Of a stretch of 64,000 nucleotides of DNA, positions 44,765-57,249 are shown in pieces (positions within the stretch are counted from its first letter, which is position 1; the number at the start of each line of letters is the position of its first letter). The notes beneath the pieces are model-generated. The model did no database searches and was not told the DNA's origin. It was given only the letters and a program-made list of their open reading frames with translations. Source of the DNA: Cryptomeria japonica (taxonomy: Eukaryota > Streptophyta > Pinopsida > Cupressales > Cupressaceae); contig NC_081412.1 of the NCBI RefSeq assembly GCF_030272615.1, positions 343,973,870 through 344,037,869 on the forward strand, given 5' to 3'. Made by a program: the position numbers and the translations under genes.

Positions 44765-44902
44765 CAACCACTATCAATAATCCCTTCATCACTAGAGTCA
44801 AACTGAGATACCAAAGCCTTCATCAGAAAAATCTTCTTTTATAATAACAAATACAATCTCCTCATTTTCATCATCTTCATATTCCTCATTATTCACTCAT
44901 GT
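44765..44902 (-). pseudogene. Copia-C part 2: gag end and protease start
   Basis: The minus strand carries an acidic linker (EEYEDDENEEIVFVIIKEDF) and the DEGIIDSGC half of the copia protease motif. It is cut on the left by the gypsy element and on the right by Copia-4. The linker corresponds to the DIVFVAIKEE part of Copia-2. Confidence 0.8.
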
Positions 44903-47237
44903 TGAACACAAGATTCCACTGAGAGGGGGCGTGAAATAGTGGTTTCCAAACTTTACCCTTTTCTATCCTATGTGTATATACCAGTTAGCAGATGTGACAT
45001 AAAGCACACATACCAGTTAGATAGGAAGATGACACAAATGCATGCACAGATAAAAGGGACATCTCATAACACCAGATGTACGAGGAAAACCCAAGATGGG
45101 AAAAACCTTAGTGAGAAATGTTGCTAGAGACTACTGATCCAATCCAGCCTCACAATGAAAACCTTAGTTACAACATTTAGGGCACCAACCCAAGGAGAAC
45201 CAACCCCTACAATGAGCTCCAAATCAATGATTACAATATCATATAATAAATACAAAAGTAATGTCTCGGTTACAAATGAGTTATGTAACCTCTACAATCT
45301 TTCTTCTTTGTTGCAACCTTACCGATTCACCCTCTGCTTCATCTCTGCCAGTACATTGATCTCTGCTCACTACTGGTTCATAGCTTTTTAGTTACTTCAC
45401 TTGCTGGTTTAACCCCTACTCTGATCTTCTTTGGTTCCTTTGCCGGTTACTTTACTTGCACACAAGATCACACCACTGTCAGGCTCAATGACAATATGTC
45501 AGTTTCTTTACCCCCGTTGATTGCATTCTTCTCACCAGTTCTGTCTTGAGTACACAGTCACCATGATCTTCAATGAACTCTCTAACTGGTTGACTCTTTT
45601 CTACTCTTTCACTCTCTATCCTTCATCACCCGACCTGGAGCATCATCAAACCCTTTCTATCATGAGTCAACATATTTATACTTGAGTTTTCCCACCATGA
45701 CTGACATTCAAACTTCTGATTTGCTAGGGTTTCTTCATCAACCCTGAAGCAAACTAAATCTAATCAAATATCCATCCAGAGATTGACTATGTGTAACAGA
45801 TTAATTAGACTCCACCAATCCTATTGCATTCAGAACACATATTCCCTATTTGGCAAACACGACACCTTCTTCGGTATACACTTGTCAAACACCTATGAAG
45901 CGATCATGCAGATAGATTCACCTACACTGGTCAACACCTGGACACTTGGTCTCAATAATGGTGTCATCAAATCAAATCTATTTCCTCTAATCAGTCTTGA
46001 GCCGCAATCCTCTATCTTCATTCCTCGAGCTTCACAATTGCCATTAAATGCTAGACCAGATGCCAACAACCTCACCAATACACTACATCGACCTGTACAT
46101 GCATGCCACTTCAACTCTACATGGCCCCTTTGTCAGCATCCACCTTTTTTAGGTCTTTTGTGTTGGTCCAGACAACATCACTGGCCAACCACACAATCAG
46201 GTTCATTTACTAGTTCACAGACACTGTCGGATATATCCTAACCGATCTGCCATCAAACTTGCGCTTTTCTTCTCTTCTAGTGAACACCTAAACCAGTCAG
46301 CACACATGCTAGCCTACCTCATTCACATCTTCAGTAGATGAGAGCCTTTTACATGTACACTTTTTCAGCTTTACCGGTGGACTTACTTACTGGTATCCAC
46401 CTTGATGACACCATGTCATCAACCTCCAACAAACTCCATATTCAATCCAGTTGCACTCTCTATCTGCAACTTCTTAATCTATCTTCTTCATCATTTTATT
46501 AGTTCTCCTATCAATTGGTTTGTCAAAGTGACAAACATATCCTTCCTTCTCTGTACCAGCAACTCATCAAGCCTACCTGGCTGATCTAGTGCATATCTCT
46601 GATCTCATGCACCTAAGGCAGCTAAGTGTTTCACCAGTTGATCTGATGTGAGCCTTCAATCACCTACCTTCTACTCTTTTATCTTGTCTTAGAGAACTAT
46701 GATGCATTCCATGCATAATAGGAGATAAGATCCACTTACTGGTGGGAGTGGATCCTTGTTATCTGCATCCTACATCACACCTAAGTGGCTTCCCTTTTTG
46801 AGCAGCATATCTTCAAATAGGCACAAGTGATCCGGTTGAGCACACTCTTTGTTAGAATTCTCTTAACCCAGTGGCAGTCCTGTAGATTGACATCCTACAG
46901 CATACCGGTGGCCTGCACATACTTCACCTCTGGTGTTGATGTGATTTTTGTAATATTCTACCTCTTCATCACAATCAACAACCCAACATATTGCTCTCTT
47001 GTTGGTTGGCAACAATGCAGTGCCAATATATCACTTACCGGTTATTATACTATACTGGTCTTTAGTTATTATGTCTTCAACACAAGCTAACACTAACTTG
47101 TGTATCGCTGACCTACTAGGCTAGGTGACATCAAACACATCACATCCTGTATGTGTTAATGACAACATTGCTCATCAATCTCCCATATGGGTTGCCATCC
47201 TATACTGCTTGATATCAATGACAACACAATACAAACA
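44903..47237 (-). repeat. Copia-4 3' LTR
   Basis: It begins TGAACACAAGATTCCACTGA, with a G-tract, and the GGAAAACCCAAGATGGGAAA module near 45082. It ends ...AATACAAACA before the polypurine tract. Confidence 0.88.
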
Positions 47238-47252
47238 ATTTCCCCCTTTGGC
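47238..47252 (-). promoter_or_regulatory. Polypurine tract of Copia-4
   Basis: ATTTCCCCCTTTGGC on the plus strand follows the LTR end. Adjacent CATTGATGTCAAC is a near-perfect inverted copy of GTTGATATCAATG inside the LTR (about 47208-47220). Confidence 0.82.
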
Positions 47253-48699
47253 ATTGATGTCAACACATGTAGTATTCAACATACTATAGAATCAATCTCC
47301 CCCTTTGTGTGTTCCATGGATTATCACACATGTAGTATGCGGCATACTATAGAATCTCTCTCCCCCTTTGACAACAATGGCAAAAGGCACTGACAGGGTT
47401 TGTCTCCTCCTTGTGTCTACTAGGCACTAACACAATTTTCTATCTCCCTTTTTCTTTACCAGATACTTCTCCTCCTTTTACCTTCATACTTTACATCCTC
47501 TCAAATCACAACACTTGAGATGGAGGGCTCAACCATCAACTGGCACCAATTTTCTTAACAACCAAGTGTATATGCAGATCGAAAACATATGCATATACAA
47601 GTCTAAAACCAATTGAAGGTGCATGTGTCAGTGAATACAACATACCCACTGGTCAGAATGCATCATCTCCCCTTGATATGCAAAAACCATTCTAACCCCA
47701 AATTGTTGATACCAATAGTCTCTTCTGATACTAAATGCATGTTCTCTTATGCAGGTAGCTTTTTCTTCTTTGCAGGCAACTCTCCCGGTGGTCCAGTTGT
47801 GATTTCAGTTGGATAGACATTGAAATATCTCACAACTCCTAACAATTTCAAAGACATTATCATACCGGTACAACCATAGACACTTTCACTCCCTATGTGT
47901 CTATCAAGTCTGATACAAATCAGAAATACATGGTTGTCAACTCCCCTCGAGTCATAAATCTCAGGTGTTCATTTGCCTGTTAGGTTTTAAACCAGAGCCA
48001 ACCTACCCCTTATACCAGTTGAGCTATGCATATGTGATCAATATAATGATCTATCAGCTCCACAATTTCCACCATAGCATATGTCATGATCCTAGATATA
48101 CACAATGCCATATAATATCACTATCATGCCATATATCAAACCGGTTAGCCCAAAAAGATGCATGTATACAAGATCAATAATAGGGCCAACGTATGTCATT
48201 TAGGTCTTTTCCAATACCACCTGAGACATAAACACCTCAATCCATGCTACAAGGGTTAATGTAATGATCCTGGACTTCATTTTCTTACATAACCTACAAA
48301 TACTGGTTAGGAAACATACGCATAACATACTGAACATATCGGTAACATATTGCACATACCGGTTACCTGCACCGGTCCATCATCTCTACCAAAGCACCTT
48401 CCTCTAACTTATGTCTTCTTGTGTCAATTTGCATCTGAATCCAATTGTTAATTAGCTATCTATTTACACATACAGTAGTAAACCATCTCTGATATGTAGG
48501 TGTGTAGCCGAGGAAGCCACTACACAAACTTACCATCTCATTTCCTTCCTTCATACCGACAATATCTTGCTCTTCCATTTGTCCTCTACCACTAAGGGAG
48601 TGAATAATATGGTCAATGTACTACTGCCCCTAAGCTCCTACATCTCCTTTAAGCCGTAGGAGATATCACTTGTGCATTGAATGAACAATGTCAGTCCAA
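47253..48699. other. Copia-4 3' region without pol
   Basis: About 1.4 kb between gag and the polypurine tract, where protease, integrase and reverse transcriptase should be. Only short ORFs and further TCTCCCCCTTTG-like motifs (near 47300 and 47360) are visible. Confidence 0.55.
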
Positions 48700-48955
48700 G
48701 GTTTCTTCTTATTGCTTCTTCCTCCATACCTGCTTAGCTTTATTTTTCTTCTCATTTTCAATCTTGGGAGCAAGTCTTTCCTTATTTTTCTGATTGATCA
48801 TTTCTCTACAAGATTTTGCATGATGACCAGAAGCATTTTTGTAGAAGCAAACAACATTCATGCCAATCAAATGATTGGGGGACCTTCTGATATGCTGGTT
48901 TTCTCCTCCTTTTCTCATTAAGCCATTATATCTAGCTACCGGTCTCCATGGATTC
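48700..48955 (-). pseudogene. Copia-4 gag, C-terminal part
   Basis: It continues the gag frame on the other side of the solo LTR: PWRPVARYNGLMRKGGENQH, a degenerate zinc knuckle VCFYKNASGHHAKSC with one Cys lost, and a Lys-rich tail (KNKERLAPKIENEKKNKAKQ). The frame join at RN|P supports the exact insertion point of the solo LTR. Confidence 0.7.
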
Positions 48956-51900
48956 TAATAGCTCTGAAAATTGTTTGTATGAAATTTTTAATTTTTGAGC
49001 TCAAAACATTGATTTTCAAGTTTTACTTATATCCTTTGTGAACGATCAAATGTCTAGGGTTTAGGGTTTATCAAAACTTCTTACTTTTTGTGAAGAAAAC
49101 CATATAAATGATATATTTTGTTGTTACTTTTTTCCACTTAAAGTCATGGGTACCCTTTCCATGAGCAGGGCCATCTTATTCCCTAAGAAAAGTGATGATC
49201 AATAGGTTTGTGAAATAATAATTTCCATAAGTCATGCGTATAACATTCTTATTATCGGTCTCCTTTTAAAATATTTAAGCCTGCGCTTGTATTTTCCTAA
49301 GTCTGAAGAACCCTGAGTACTCTGACCATTTGTTAAAGACAGGATGGATCTAACGGCTAGTGCTTCCTTGTGATCAAAGATGTGAGGATTTTAATGACCG
49401 TAGCATTGCGAGATTGTGTCGCTTGTTATCAGCGGAAACTGGTAGGGTTAGTAGTGTGATCGGTCGAAAGCATTGTGATACTAGTTCACAAGCTGTAAAG
49501 GTTGATCTACTGACAGTCCCATCAATTCGCATGTACTCATAATGAATAGAGATGTTTTATCCTAAGGTAAAAGGTGCTCGAATTTTAAGTCTCGGGAGAG
49601 TTAACGAGCAGTATGCAAAGCGGTAAAGATTGAACAAATCAGACGACACTCGTATTCCCGTGATGGAAGTTGTAGGGAGATTATAGACTGCAGCATCATG
49701 AGACGATGCCATGTGTCCCAGGCTGATTAGGAAGACTTATGAAGAGGTTTCTAATGGAGTTTGGCCGATGGACGATATGGCACTATTCAGTCAGGATTTT
49801 GTAGGTCCACGAATACATATGGAAAGTCAAAGTGCTAAGTCGGCAAGAAATGACTGTTAGATTTTCCAAGTTGGATGAGGTCTATGGATGAGTTTCAAAT
49901 GAGAAGTTTGGAGGGATTTTGGAGGTACCAGTCATAGCTCGTGGGAAAGGGCATAATGAATGGGATTCGGACTTGTCAATTCAGGATTGATTAGACAGTT
50001 AAAGATGATAGCCCAGAGATGTGAGAGGATTTGGATAAGCTTCTAGTTCAAGTATGATGGATCATGAGTTCTCTGATGAATTCAGAGATTTGACTATTGG
50101 CAGAGATCCTAAAGCACAAGAATGTACATATGAGAAAGGAATAATATCAAGATAAAATCACTTGCATCAGATGGACCTTGACAAGAGAATGCAGTAGATG
50201 TGATATGCAAGAATTCTAATCTCCATAGTTGACAGAGTAAATTGAGAACACCAAAGTGATGATGTTTCAAGAATAGGAACTACTTGATGAAGTACTATTC
50301 AACTATAAATACAAAATGGTGGTTATCAAATTGGTAGAAGAGTATGAAGCCTTTCGATTTTCTAAATGCAGTTTTTCCTTTTGTAGAGGAAATGATGTTT
50401 GAGCAAGCTTGTAGATGGAGTTGCAATATACTCTGTTATACTAGATAGATTTTGTCTCTCATGTGTGAGTATGTCTATTTCCAAATGGAATGTGAAAGTG
50501 GGGAGGATTGCTAGAGGGGGCATGAAAGCCTTTTCTTGTGAATAAAGGCCACACATGGCACAACCTCTGTGTCTACTTCATCACTGGGTGGCAGGGGGTT
50601 CTGAGAGAGAGCCCGTAGAGGAATGAAAAAGCAACATGTCTGGGTAGGGAGTGAAAAAAATCCATCCATGTAGTTGTGACCCCTCCCTAGAATATTATGT
50701 TTACCCTCTAACTCCCCTCCCATTGCCTCGGATCCTAGGCATGAAGGTTGAGCTCCTCCTCTATCTCTAGGGCGACTTTACCTCTTGTCGGGATCCCATT
50801 TCCTTTCTAAGGAAGGGAAATGATCCATAGGACAAAATGCAACATGTCACACTCCATCCGAAGGTGTCAGTGTGATAATGAGATGAATCAAATAGTTTTG
50901 CTCCTACCAGTTTTTGGTTAAAGAACGATGATTTAGATGTGCCAGTGCATGGACATGTGAAGATTTTTGAAACAGAATTGTATACGGCCTTTTAGGGCTA
51001 ATTATCAAAGAATGAATCTATTGTTAACAAGTGTATTTTGGCCTAAATCTTGTTGCTCCCTTGTCTTCTATAAAAGGGATTTCAAGGCCATTAGTTAGGG
51101 TCCAAAATTTTTAAGAAAGATCTCTCTAAAATAGATCTATTTTGTAGGGTTAGGTTCTAGGTAGTTCTAGAGAGTCATAGGAAATAGCAGGGACTATAAT
51201 GTTATTTTGCAGAGCAAAAAGTAATAGAATAGTTGTAGGTTCCCTTTTTCAAGTGGGTTATTTTGTATTTGAATTTGTTGGCTATCATCTAATAAAATAT
51301 AGCTCATGATATTAATGCAAATATATTTTCCTAATCTTTACTCTCCTATGTGCGATTTTATTTTCTTTCAAGCAAATGGGATCAAGGGTTTCATTTGTTT
51401 GTTGCATTGTTATGATGTATGTATTCTTCCATTCAATGCTTTAGTCTAAGGGGTTAATTAAAATGCTTGAATGAGATTGTAGAGAAAATAAGGCTTGCCA
51501 TAGGATTTGATAAGTAGTTCAGATGAAGGATTATAAGAAGAGTAGTATTGTAAGGTAGTATTGTTTCAGGCTAGACCAGTTGTTAGATAAAATTTTATCA
51601 GATTTTCAGTAACACTTTTCATAGACTCTGTAACCCAAATGAATAAGGCACTAGTATTTGCTAGCAAATGTCATTAGGTTGTCAGCTTCCATTTTTTATG
51701 ATTTCTCAGAATGAATCTTATAAATATCATAATATCATTTGCTAAGTTTTATGTATTTTCTGAAAGTCATCCCACCCTCTCTCATACTTCAACTTAAGGT
51801 TGAGGATCACTGAAGGATTTTCCATCCTTGAGCATTCTCCCTTTCTGTTGAGTCTTATTATGAGATGATCTACTTTGTTTCAGTATGTTCATGAGTATCA

Positions 51901-52110
51901 TTGCAGAGAGCATGAGATCTTACTGAAGGGATCACCCTCCTTGGTTTTGTAGAGCCTAAAGTGCAGAAGGACTTTCTGTCCTTGTTATTGTTGGTCCAAG
52001 CCTGATAGATATTGATAGTTGGAGGTGGCTATCCATAGATATTTTGAGGAAATCAGCTTGATCTCTTCCATGTAGCAGTGTAAAACCATCATCAATTTTA
52101 GGAACCAACA
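48956..52110 (+). mobile_element. Solo LTR of the gypsy family (copy C)
   Basis: 3155 bp, starting TAATAGCTCTG (mutated TG) and ending GGAACCAACA. The flanks GATTC (48951-48955) and AATTC (52111-52115) form a 5-bp duplication with one mismatch. Removing it restores the Copia-4 gag frame. It aligns with copy B over its whole length, including the TATA box near 51069 and the last ~95 bp. Confidence 0.88.
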
Positions 52111-53852
52111 AATTCCTTGATTGCATAAGAACACTTCTCCTCTTATACCCTTTAGGTCTTTGTTGCTGATATACCTTGTAACTACTTCCACACTGAGCAT
52201 GATTATTCCACAGTCTGCCATAGAAATGAGAATTCTTCTTCCTGCATTCATGACTTCTATGGCCAAAAATATTTCCTTGATAATATAAAGCATTTGCATA
52301 ACTAGGAGAGGTGATATGCATGTTTCTACTCTTTGAAACTTTGAGCCCATATGCAGGATATCTATGGCAACCTATATTGTTTCTCCTCGATCCCTTTCTA
52401 CATTCTTCTACTCTATGGCCATATCCATATCCATTACATGCAAAGAAGTAACCAAAGAAGGAGGACTTATTACTTAAAAATTTATTTTGCCAAACATGAG
52501 GTGATCTTATTAGTTTGGTGTCTCCATTTATGCTTCTCCAGGAGTGGATCCTGGGTTGTCCACTTTCTACAACTCTTCCATCTGATGTCTTCTTTTCCTA
52601 CACTTTCTTTGTTTGGTGGGCAGTAGCATTTCCTTGTCTTGTACTAGTAGGGGGTCTTCTATGTTTCCTTCTTTTGTTCTTGCTTTCGGTGAAGCTGTCT
52701 TCTCCCATCTTTCCTTTACCATTAGGATCCGCATTGTTTCTCCTTCTTGCAACATTGATCTTCATCCTTAGCTTCATATCCTCATTGGTTGTGATTAGAT
52801 CAACCTTCTTCTGGGGAGAGTTCCAGATATTGAAGGTTTGTCCCTTTGTTATCTCCATTTGAGGAGACAAACAAAATGTCATTGTGGGGGACATTCTTGC
52901 TGGTGGAGCATTCACCAGGACCACTTCCTAGTCCTCTGATATCCTTGGAATGTTTTTTCTCCTTCAACATTTTGTCCAAGGCATCACTGCTACCATCAAA
53001 CCGGATTCTCAACTTGAGCTCATCCTGACACTTCTCAAAGTCTTTTCGAAGATTCTCCATATCTCCTTCTAGCTTTTGATAATCTTTATCTTTGGCCTCA
53101 AGTTCAGATTCTAGATCATTACACCAAAAATCCTTGGTGTCTTCTTGTTGAGACTTCAACTCTGAGATACATTTCTTAGATTCTTGAAGGCTTGATCAAC
53201 CGGTTTTGTTCTACAACTGCAACATTCTTGAATAACTTGTATTCATTCCTCACTCTACTAAGTTCTTCAAGTGCACTTACAAGTTCACCTTCAAGATCAA
53301 CTTCTGCTTCATATTATTCTTCTTCACCTTCACTATCACTGCCAAACACATCTCACTAGAAGGAATGATCTGCATGATCATGCTCAGATGTGTGCCTCTC
53401 ATCTTCTGATTCTTGAGCCATGAAGTGGTGGGTTCCTTATTCATCATTGATGTTGCTGCTAATAGATCTGACTTCATCATCTGCAAACACATGAGTTGCA
53501 TTTATCATCTTGTCTTCACAAACCAGTTATGCAATGGTAGGCTTATTTCCATAGAGCTTATTCAATCTATCCCACTAACTCTTTACCAATTTGCATCTGT
53601 CCACCTATGAGGAAACATCATTTGATAACCCATAGAGTATATACTTCATTGCTATATCATTACATCGATTTCTTCTTTCTGCATCTGAATTGGTGGGAGA
53701 ATTGATTTACTAGGGCAGCCATTAACAACCAACATCCACACATCAAACCCTAAGGAGGATAGGTAGACTTCCATCCTACAACTCCAAATAGAATAATTTG
53801 AACCATCAAAAATAGGAGTAGGGATTGACACTAAACAAACCATTATGTTCAA
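52111..53852 (-). pseudogene. Copia-4 gag, N-terminal two-thirds
   Basis: The frame opens near 53852 with IPTPIFDGSNYSIWSCRMEV, the classic start of a plant copia gag. It continues with stops and frameshifts through an acidic, coiled-coil part (ELVSALEELSRVRNEYKLFK; 53159-52800 with LEAKDKDYQKLEGDMENLRK) and the ALDKMLKEKKHSKD linker. Degenerate zinc knuckles follow (CNGYGYGHRVEEC and a second near 52270, GHRSHECRKK). It is interrupted at the codon pair RN|P by the gypsy solo LTR. This architecture (UBN2, coiled coil, linker, CCHC) is that of Sirevirus-like copia gag. The product is not functional. Confidence 0.72.
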
Positions 53853-53901
53853 ATACTAGAATCTACCCAAGCTAGAGAAAGCTTATCAACCGAGAACCTA
53901 G

Positions 53902-53913
53902 GCTCTGATACTA
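53902..53913 (-). promoter_or_regulatory. Primer-binding site of Copia-4
   Basis: The minus strand reads TAGTATCAGAGC, one base away from the initiator tRNA-Met type site. Confidence 0.8.
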
Positions 53914-53918
53914 ATTAT

Positions 53919-56316
53919 TGAACATAAGATGCCACTGAGAGGGGGGGGTAAATAAATGGTTTCCAAACTTTACCCTTTTCTATCCTATGTTTATATATCT
54001 ATTAACAGATCTAACATAAAGCACACATACCGATTAGATAGGAAGCTGACACAAATGCATCCACACATAAAAGTGACATGTCATAACACCAGATGTACAA
54101 GGAAAACCCAAGATGGGAAAAATCTCAGTGAGAAGTGTTGTTGGAGACTACTTCTCCAATCTAGCCTCACAATGAAAACCTCAGTTACAACATTTAGGGC
54201 ACCAACCCAAGGAGCACCACTCTTTATTTAGGGCACCAACCCAAGGAGCACAAACCCCTGCACTGATCTCCAACTTAGTAATTATAATATCATATAATAA
54301 ATACCAAAGTAATCTCTTGGTTACAAATGAGTTCAGTAACCTCTGCAATCTTTCTTCTTTGTTACAACCTTACCGATTTAGCCTCTGCTTCTTCTCTGTC
54401 AGTACACTTCTCTCTACTTACTATCGGTTCACATCTTGTCGGTTTCTTCACTTGCCAGTTTAACCTCTACTTTGATCTTCTTTGTTTCTTCTGTATAGGA
54501 TCACTCTTCTCTAGTTCCTTTGTCGATTACTTCACTTGCTCACAAGTTCACACCACTGTTAGGCTCAGTGACAGTCTGTTAGTTTCTTTACCCTCACTGG
54601 TTGCACTCTTCTCACTAGTTCTCTCTTGAGAACATAGTCATCGTGATATTCAATGAACTCTCTAACTGGTTAACTCTTTGCTTCTCTTTCACTCTCTATC
54701 CTTCATCACGCGACCTACAACATCATCAATCTCTTTCTATCATGAGTCAAGATATTTATACTTGAGTTTTCCCACCATGACTGACATTCAAACTTCTGAC
54801 TCGCTAGGGTTTCTTCATCGACCCTAAGGCAGACCAAATCCAGTCAGATCTCCATCCAAAGATTGACCACTTGCAATGGATCAATTAAACTCCACCAATC
54901 CTACTGCATTTAGAATATGTTTTACCTATTTGGAAAACCCGACACCTTATTCAGTCTACACTTGTCAAACACCTTTGAAGTGATCACACAGATAGATTCA
55001 CCTACCCTGGTCAACACCTAGACACTCGACCTTGATCATAAATTCATCAAATCAGATCTCTGTCCTCTGATCAGTCTCACCTTCAATCCTCTATCTTCAT
55101 TCCTTGAGCTTCATAGTCACCATTAAATGCTAGACCAGTCACCAACAACCTCACCGACACACCACACTGACCTATGCATGCGTGCCACTTCAACTCCATG
55201 TGGACCCTTTGTCAGCATCCACCTTTGCTAGGTCTTCTATGTCGGTCCAGACAAGATCACTAACCAACCACACAACCGGGTTCATCTACCGGTTCACAGA
55301 GCCTATCGGATATATCGTAACTAGTCTAACATCAGCCTTGCACTTTTCTTCTCTTTTGGTGGTACACCTAAACCGGTCAGCACACATGCCAAACTACCTC
55401 ATGCACATCTTTAATAGATGGGAGCCTTCTACATCTGTACTTTTTTATCTTTACCGGTAGACTTACTTACCAATAGCCATCTTGATGACACCATGTCATC
55501 AACCTCCAACAAACTCTATCTTCAATCCAGTTGCACTCTCTATCTGCAACTGCTCAACCTGCCTTCTTCATCATTTTATCAGTTATCCTATCAGCTAGTT
55601 TTCAAAGTGACAAACCTATCCTTCCTTCTTTGTAGTGACAACTCATCAATCCTACCTAGCTGATCCAATGCATATCTCTGATCTCATGCACCTAAGGAAA
55701 CTTAGTGTTTCACAAGTTGATCCAGTGTGAGCCTTCAATCACCTGCCTTCTACTCTTCTATCTTATCTCAGATAAATATGATGCATTTTATGCATAATAG
55801 GAGTTAAGCTCCACTTACTGGTGGGAGTGGATCCTTATTATCTGCATCTTGCATCACACCAAAGTGGCTTCCCTATTTGAGAAGCATATCTTCAAATAGG
55901 CACAAGTGATCTGGTTGAGCACACTCTCTATTAGGCTTCTCTTAATCCAATGGGAGTCTTGCAGATTGACATCCAATAACATACCGGTGGCATGCACATG
56001 CTTCACCTCCGATGTTGATGTTATTTTTGTAACATTTTGCCTCTTCATCACAATCAACAACCCAACATTTTTCTCTCTTATTGGTTGGAAACAATGCACT
56101 ACCAATATATCACTTACCGATTGTTATACCATATCGGTATTTAGTCCTTATGTCTTCAACACAATCCAACACTAACTTGTGTACCAGTGACCTACTAGGC
56201 TAGGTGACATCAAAGACATCACATCTTGTATGTGTCAATAACAACATTTCTCATGAATCTACCCAACCGGTTGCCATCCTATACCGGTTGATATCAATGA
56301 CAACACAATGCCAACA
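53919..56316 (-). repeat. Copia-4 5' LTR
   Basis: It begins TGAACATAAGATGCCACTGA and ends ...AATGCCAACA. It contains a local duplication of a ~35-bp AGGGCACCAACCCAAGGAGC segment near 54197 and 54228 that the left LTR lacks. Confidence 0.88.
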
Positions 56317-57173
56317 AATCCTTCATCAAATGCAACATAGCATTATTTCTTCCATTTTCCTTTATATTTCCTAGACTTCTCCTTTCTATCACCGTTAGGA
56401 TAGTTTGCAGCTATAAGTCCAATCTTATTGCAAGAGAAACACTTAAGAGGTAGTTTACTTTTATATTTACTAGTGCCTCTTGGAAGTCTCTTAGCTAGAA
56501 GAGCTTGAAACTCCATCAAGTTGTCTTCATCATCCACATCTGCCCTGCTACCACCATGAATTGATCTGCAATCATAACTGTGACATACATATTTTCCTTT
56601 TCTCACAGGTGTACCGGTTACAGATGCCTTAAAAGTTGATTCAGATGACTTAGAAACACTATTATCAAAACCATTCAATTCAAATGTAGTGAGTTTACCA
56701 ATAAGTGAATCAACATTGACCTTATCACTAATCACTAACCTTAACTCTTGAATAACAGAAACTCTAATTGCATAGGTAGGTAAAAGAGTTCTAAGTGTCT
56801 TACTCACAACAGTGTCATCTTCAATCTTTCCTCCAACACTTTTAATACCACCGACAACCTCTTTGATCCTTTGTCCATACGGAGCTATATTTTCACCTTC
56901 TACCATCCTCATATAATCAAATTTACCTCTAAGACTCTCTTCCTTAGCTTTTTGAACATGTTTATCACCACCATAGATTAGTTCTAATTTCTCCCAAACT
57001 TTAAATTTAGTTTCTAATCCATGTACATTAATGTATTCAGTATCAGACAGTGCACTTACAATGGCTTCCAATGCTTGAATGTTTTCCTCCTGCTCCTTAA
57101 GTTGATCTGGAGTTAGAAGACTAGTAGGGGGTACATATTTAGTAGTAACATGTTGCAAAAACTGAGAACCCAT
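56317..57173 (-). pseudogene. Copia-C part 3: gag
   Basis: A 276-codon frame from 57173 (MGSQFLQHVTTKYVPP) to 56343 gives a nearly complete UBN2-type copia gag. It carries FKVWEKLELIYGGDKHVQKA, ESLRGKFDYMRMVEGEN, YGQRIKEVVGGIKSVGGK and TLLPTYAIRVSVIQEL, followed by an acidic linker. The zinc knuckle is damaged (CFSCNKIGLIAANYP: His to Leu and last Cys to Tyr). A stop at 56343 follows. The frame then reads CYVAFDEG up to Copia-4 and resumes at 44902. Gag is closely related in layout to that of Copia-2. Confidence 0.85.
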
Positions 57174-57249
57174 ACCTTTGATTTAAATTGTAATTCTATC
57201 TTTACATATTGTGTAGTTGTCCTTAGTAAATTTACCAAACTGCTCATTT
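57174..57249 (-). other. Copia-C leader, primer site lost
   Basis: The leader stops short of a recognisable primer-binding site. LTR-like sequence begins at about 57250, so a small deletion removed the junction. Confidence 0.5.

Larger units (their letters stand above)
44903..56316 (-). mobile_element. Copia-4: copia-type element with gag but no pol
   Basis: LTRs lie at 44903-47237 (2335 bp) and 53919-56316 (2398 bp), plus-strand ends TGAACA...(C/A)AACA. They are clearly homologous throughout, with many substitutions. A primer site (53902-53913) and polypurine tract (47238-47252) give minus orientation. The interior contains a degenerate gag, a solo LTR of the gypsy family (48956-52110) and about 1.4 kb of non-coding 3' sequence. 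No protease, integrase or polymerase motif was found. It sits in the gag of Copia-C. The flanks CATGT and AATCC do not form a target duplication, so one edge may have been altered after insertion. Confidence 0.85.

Noticed and set aside
45783-46241. 152-codon plus-strand ORF
   Set aside because: It lies antisense within the Copia-4 LTR. The homologous stretch in the other LTR (about 54840-55320) is broken in this frame.
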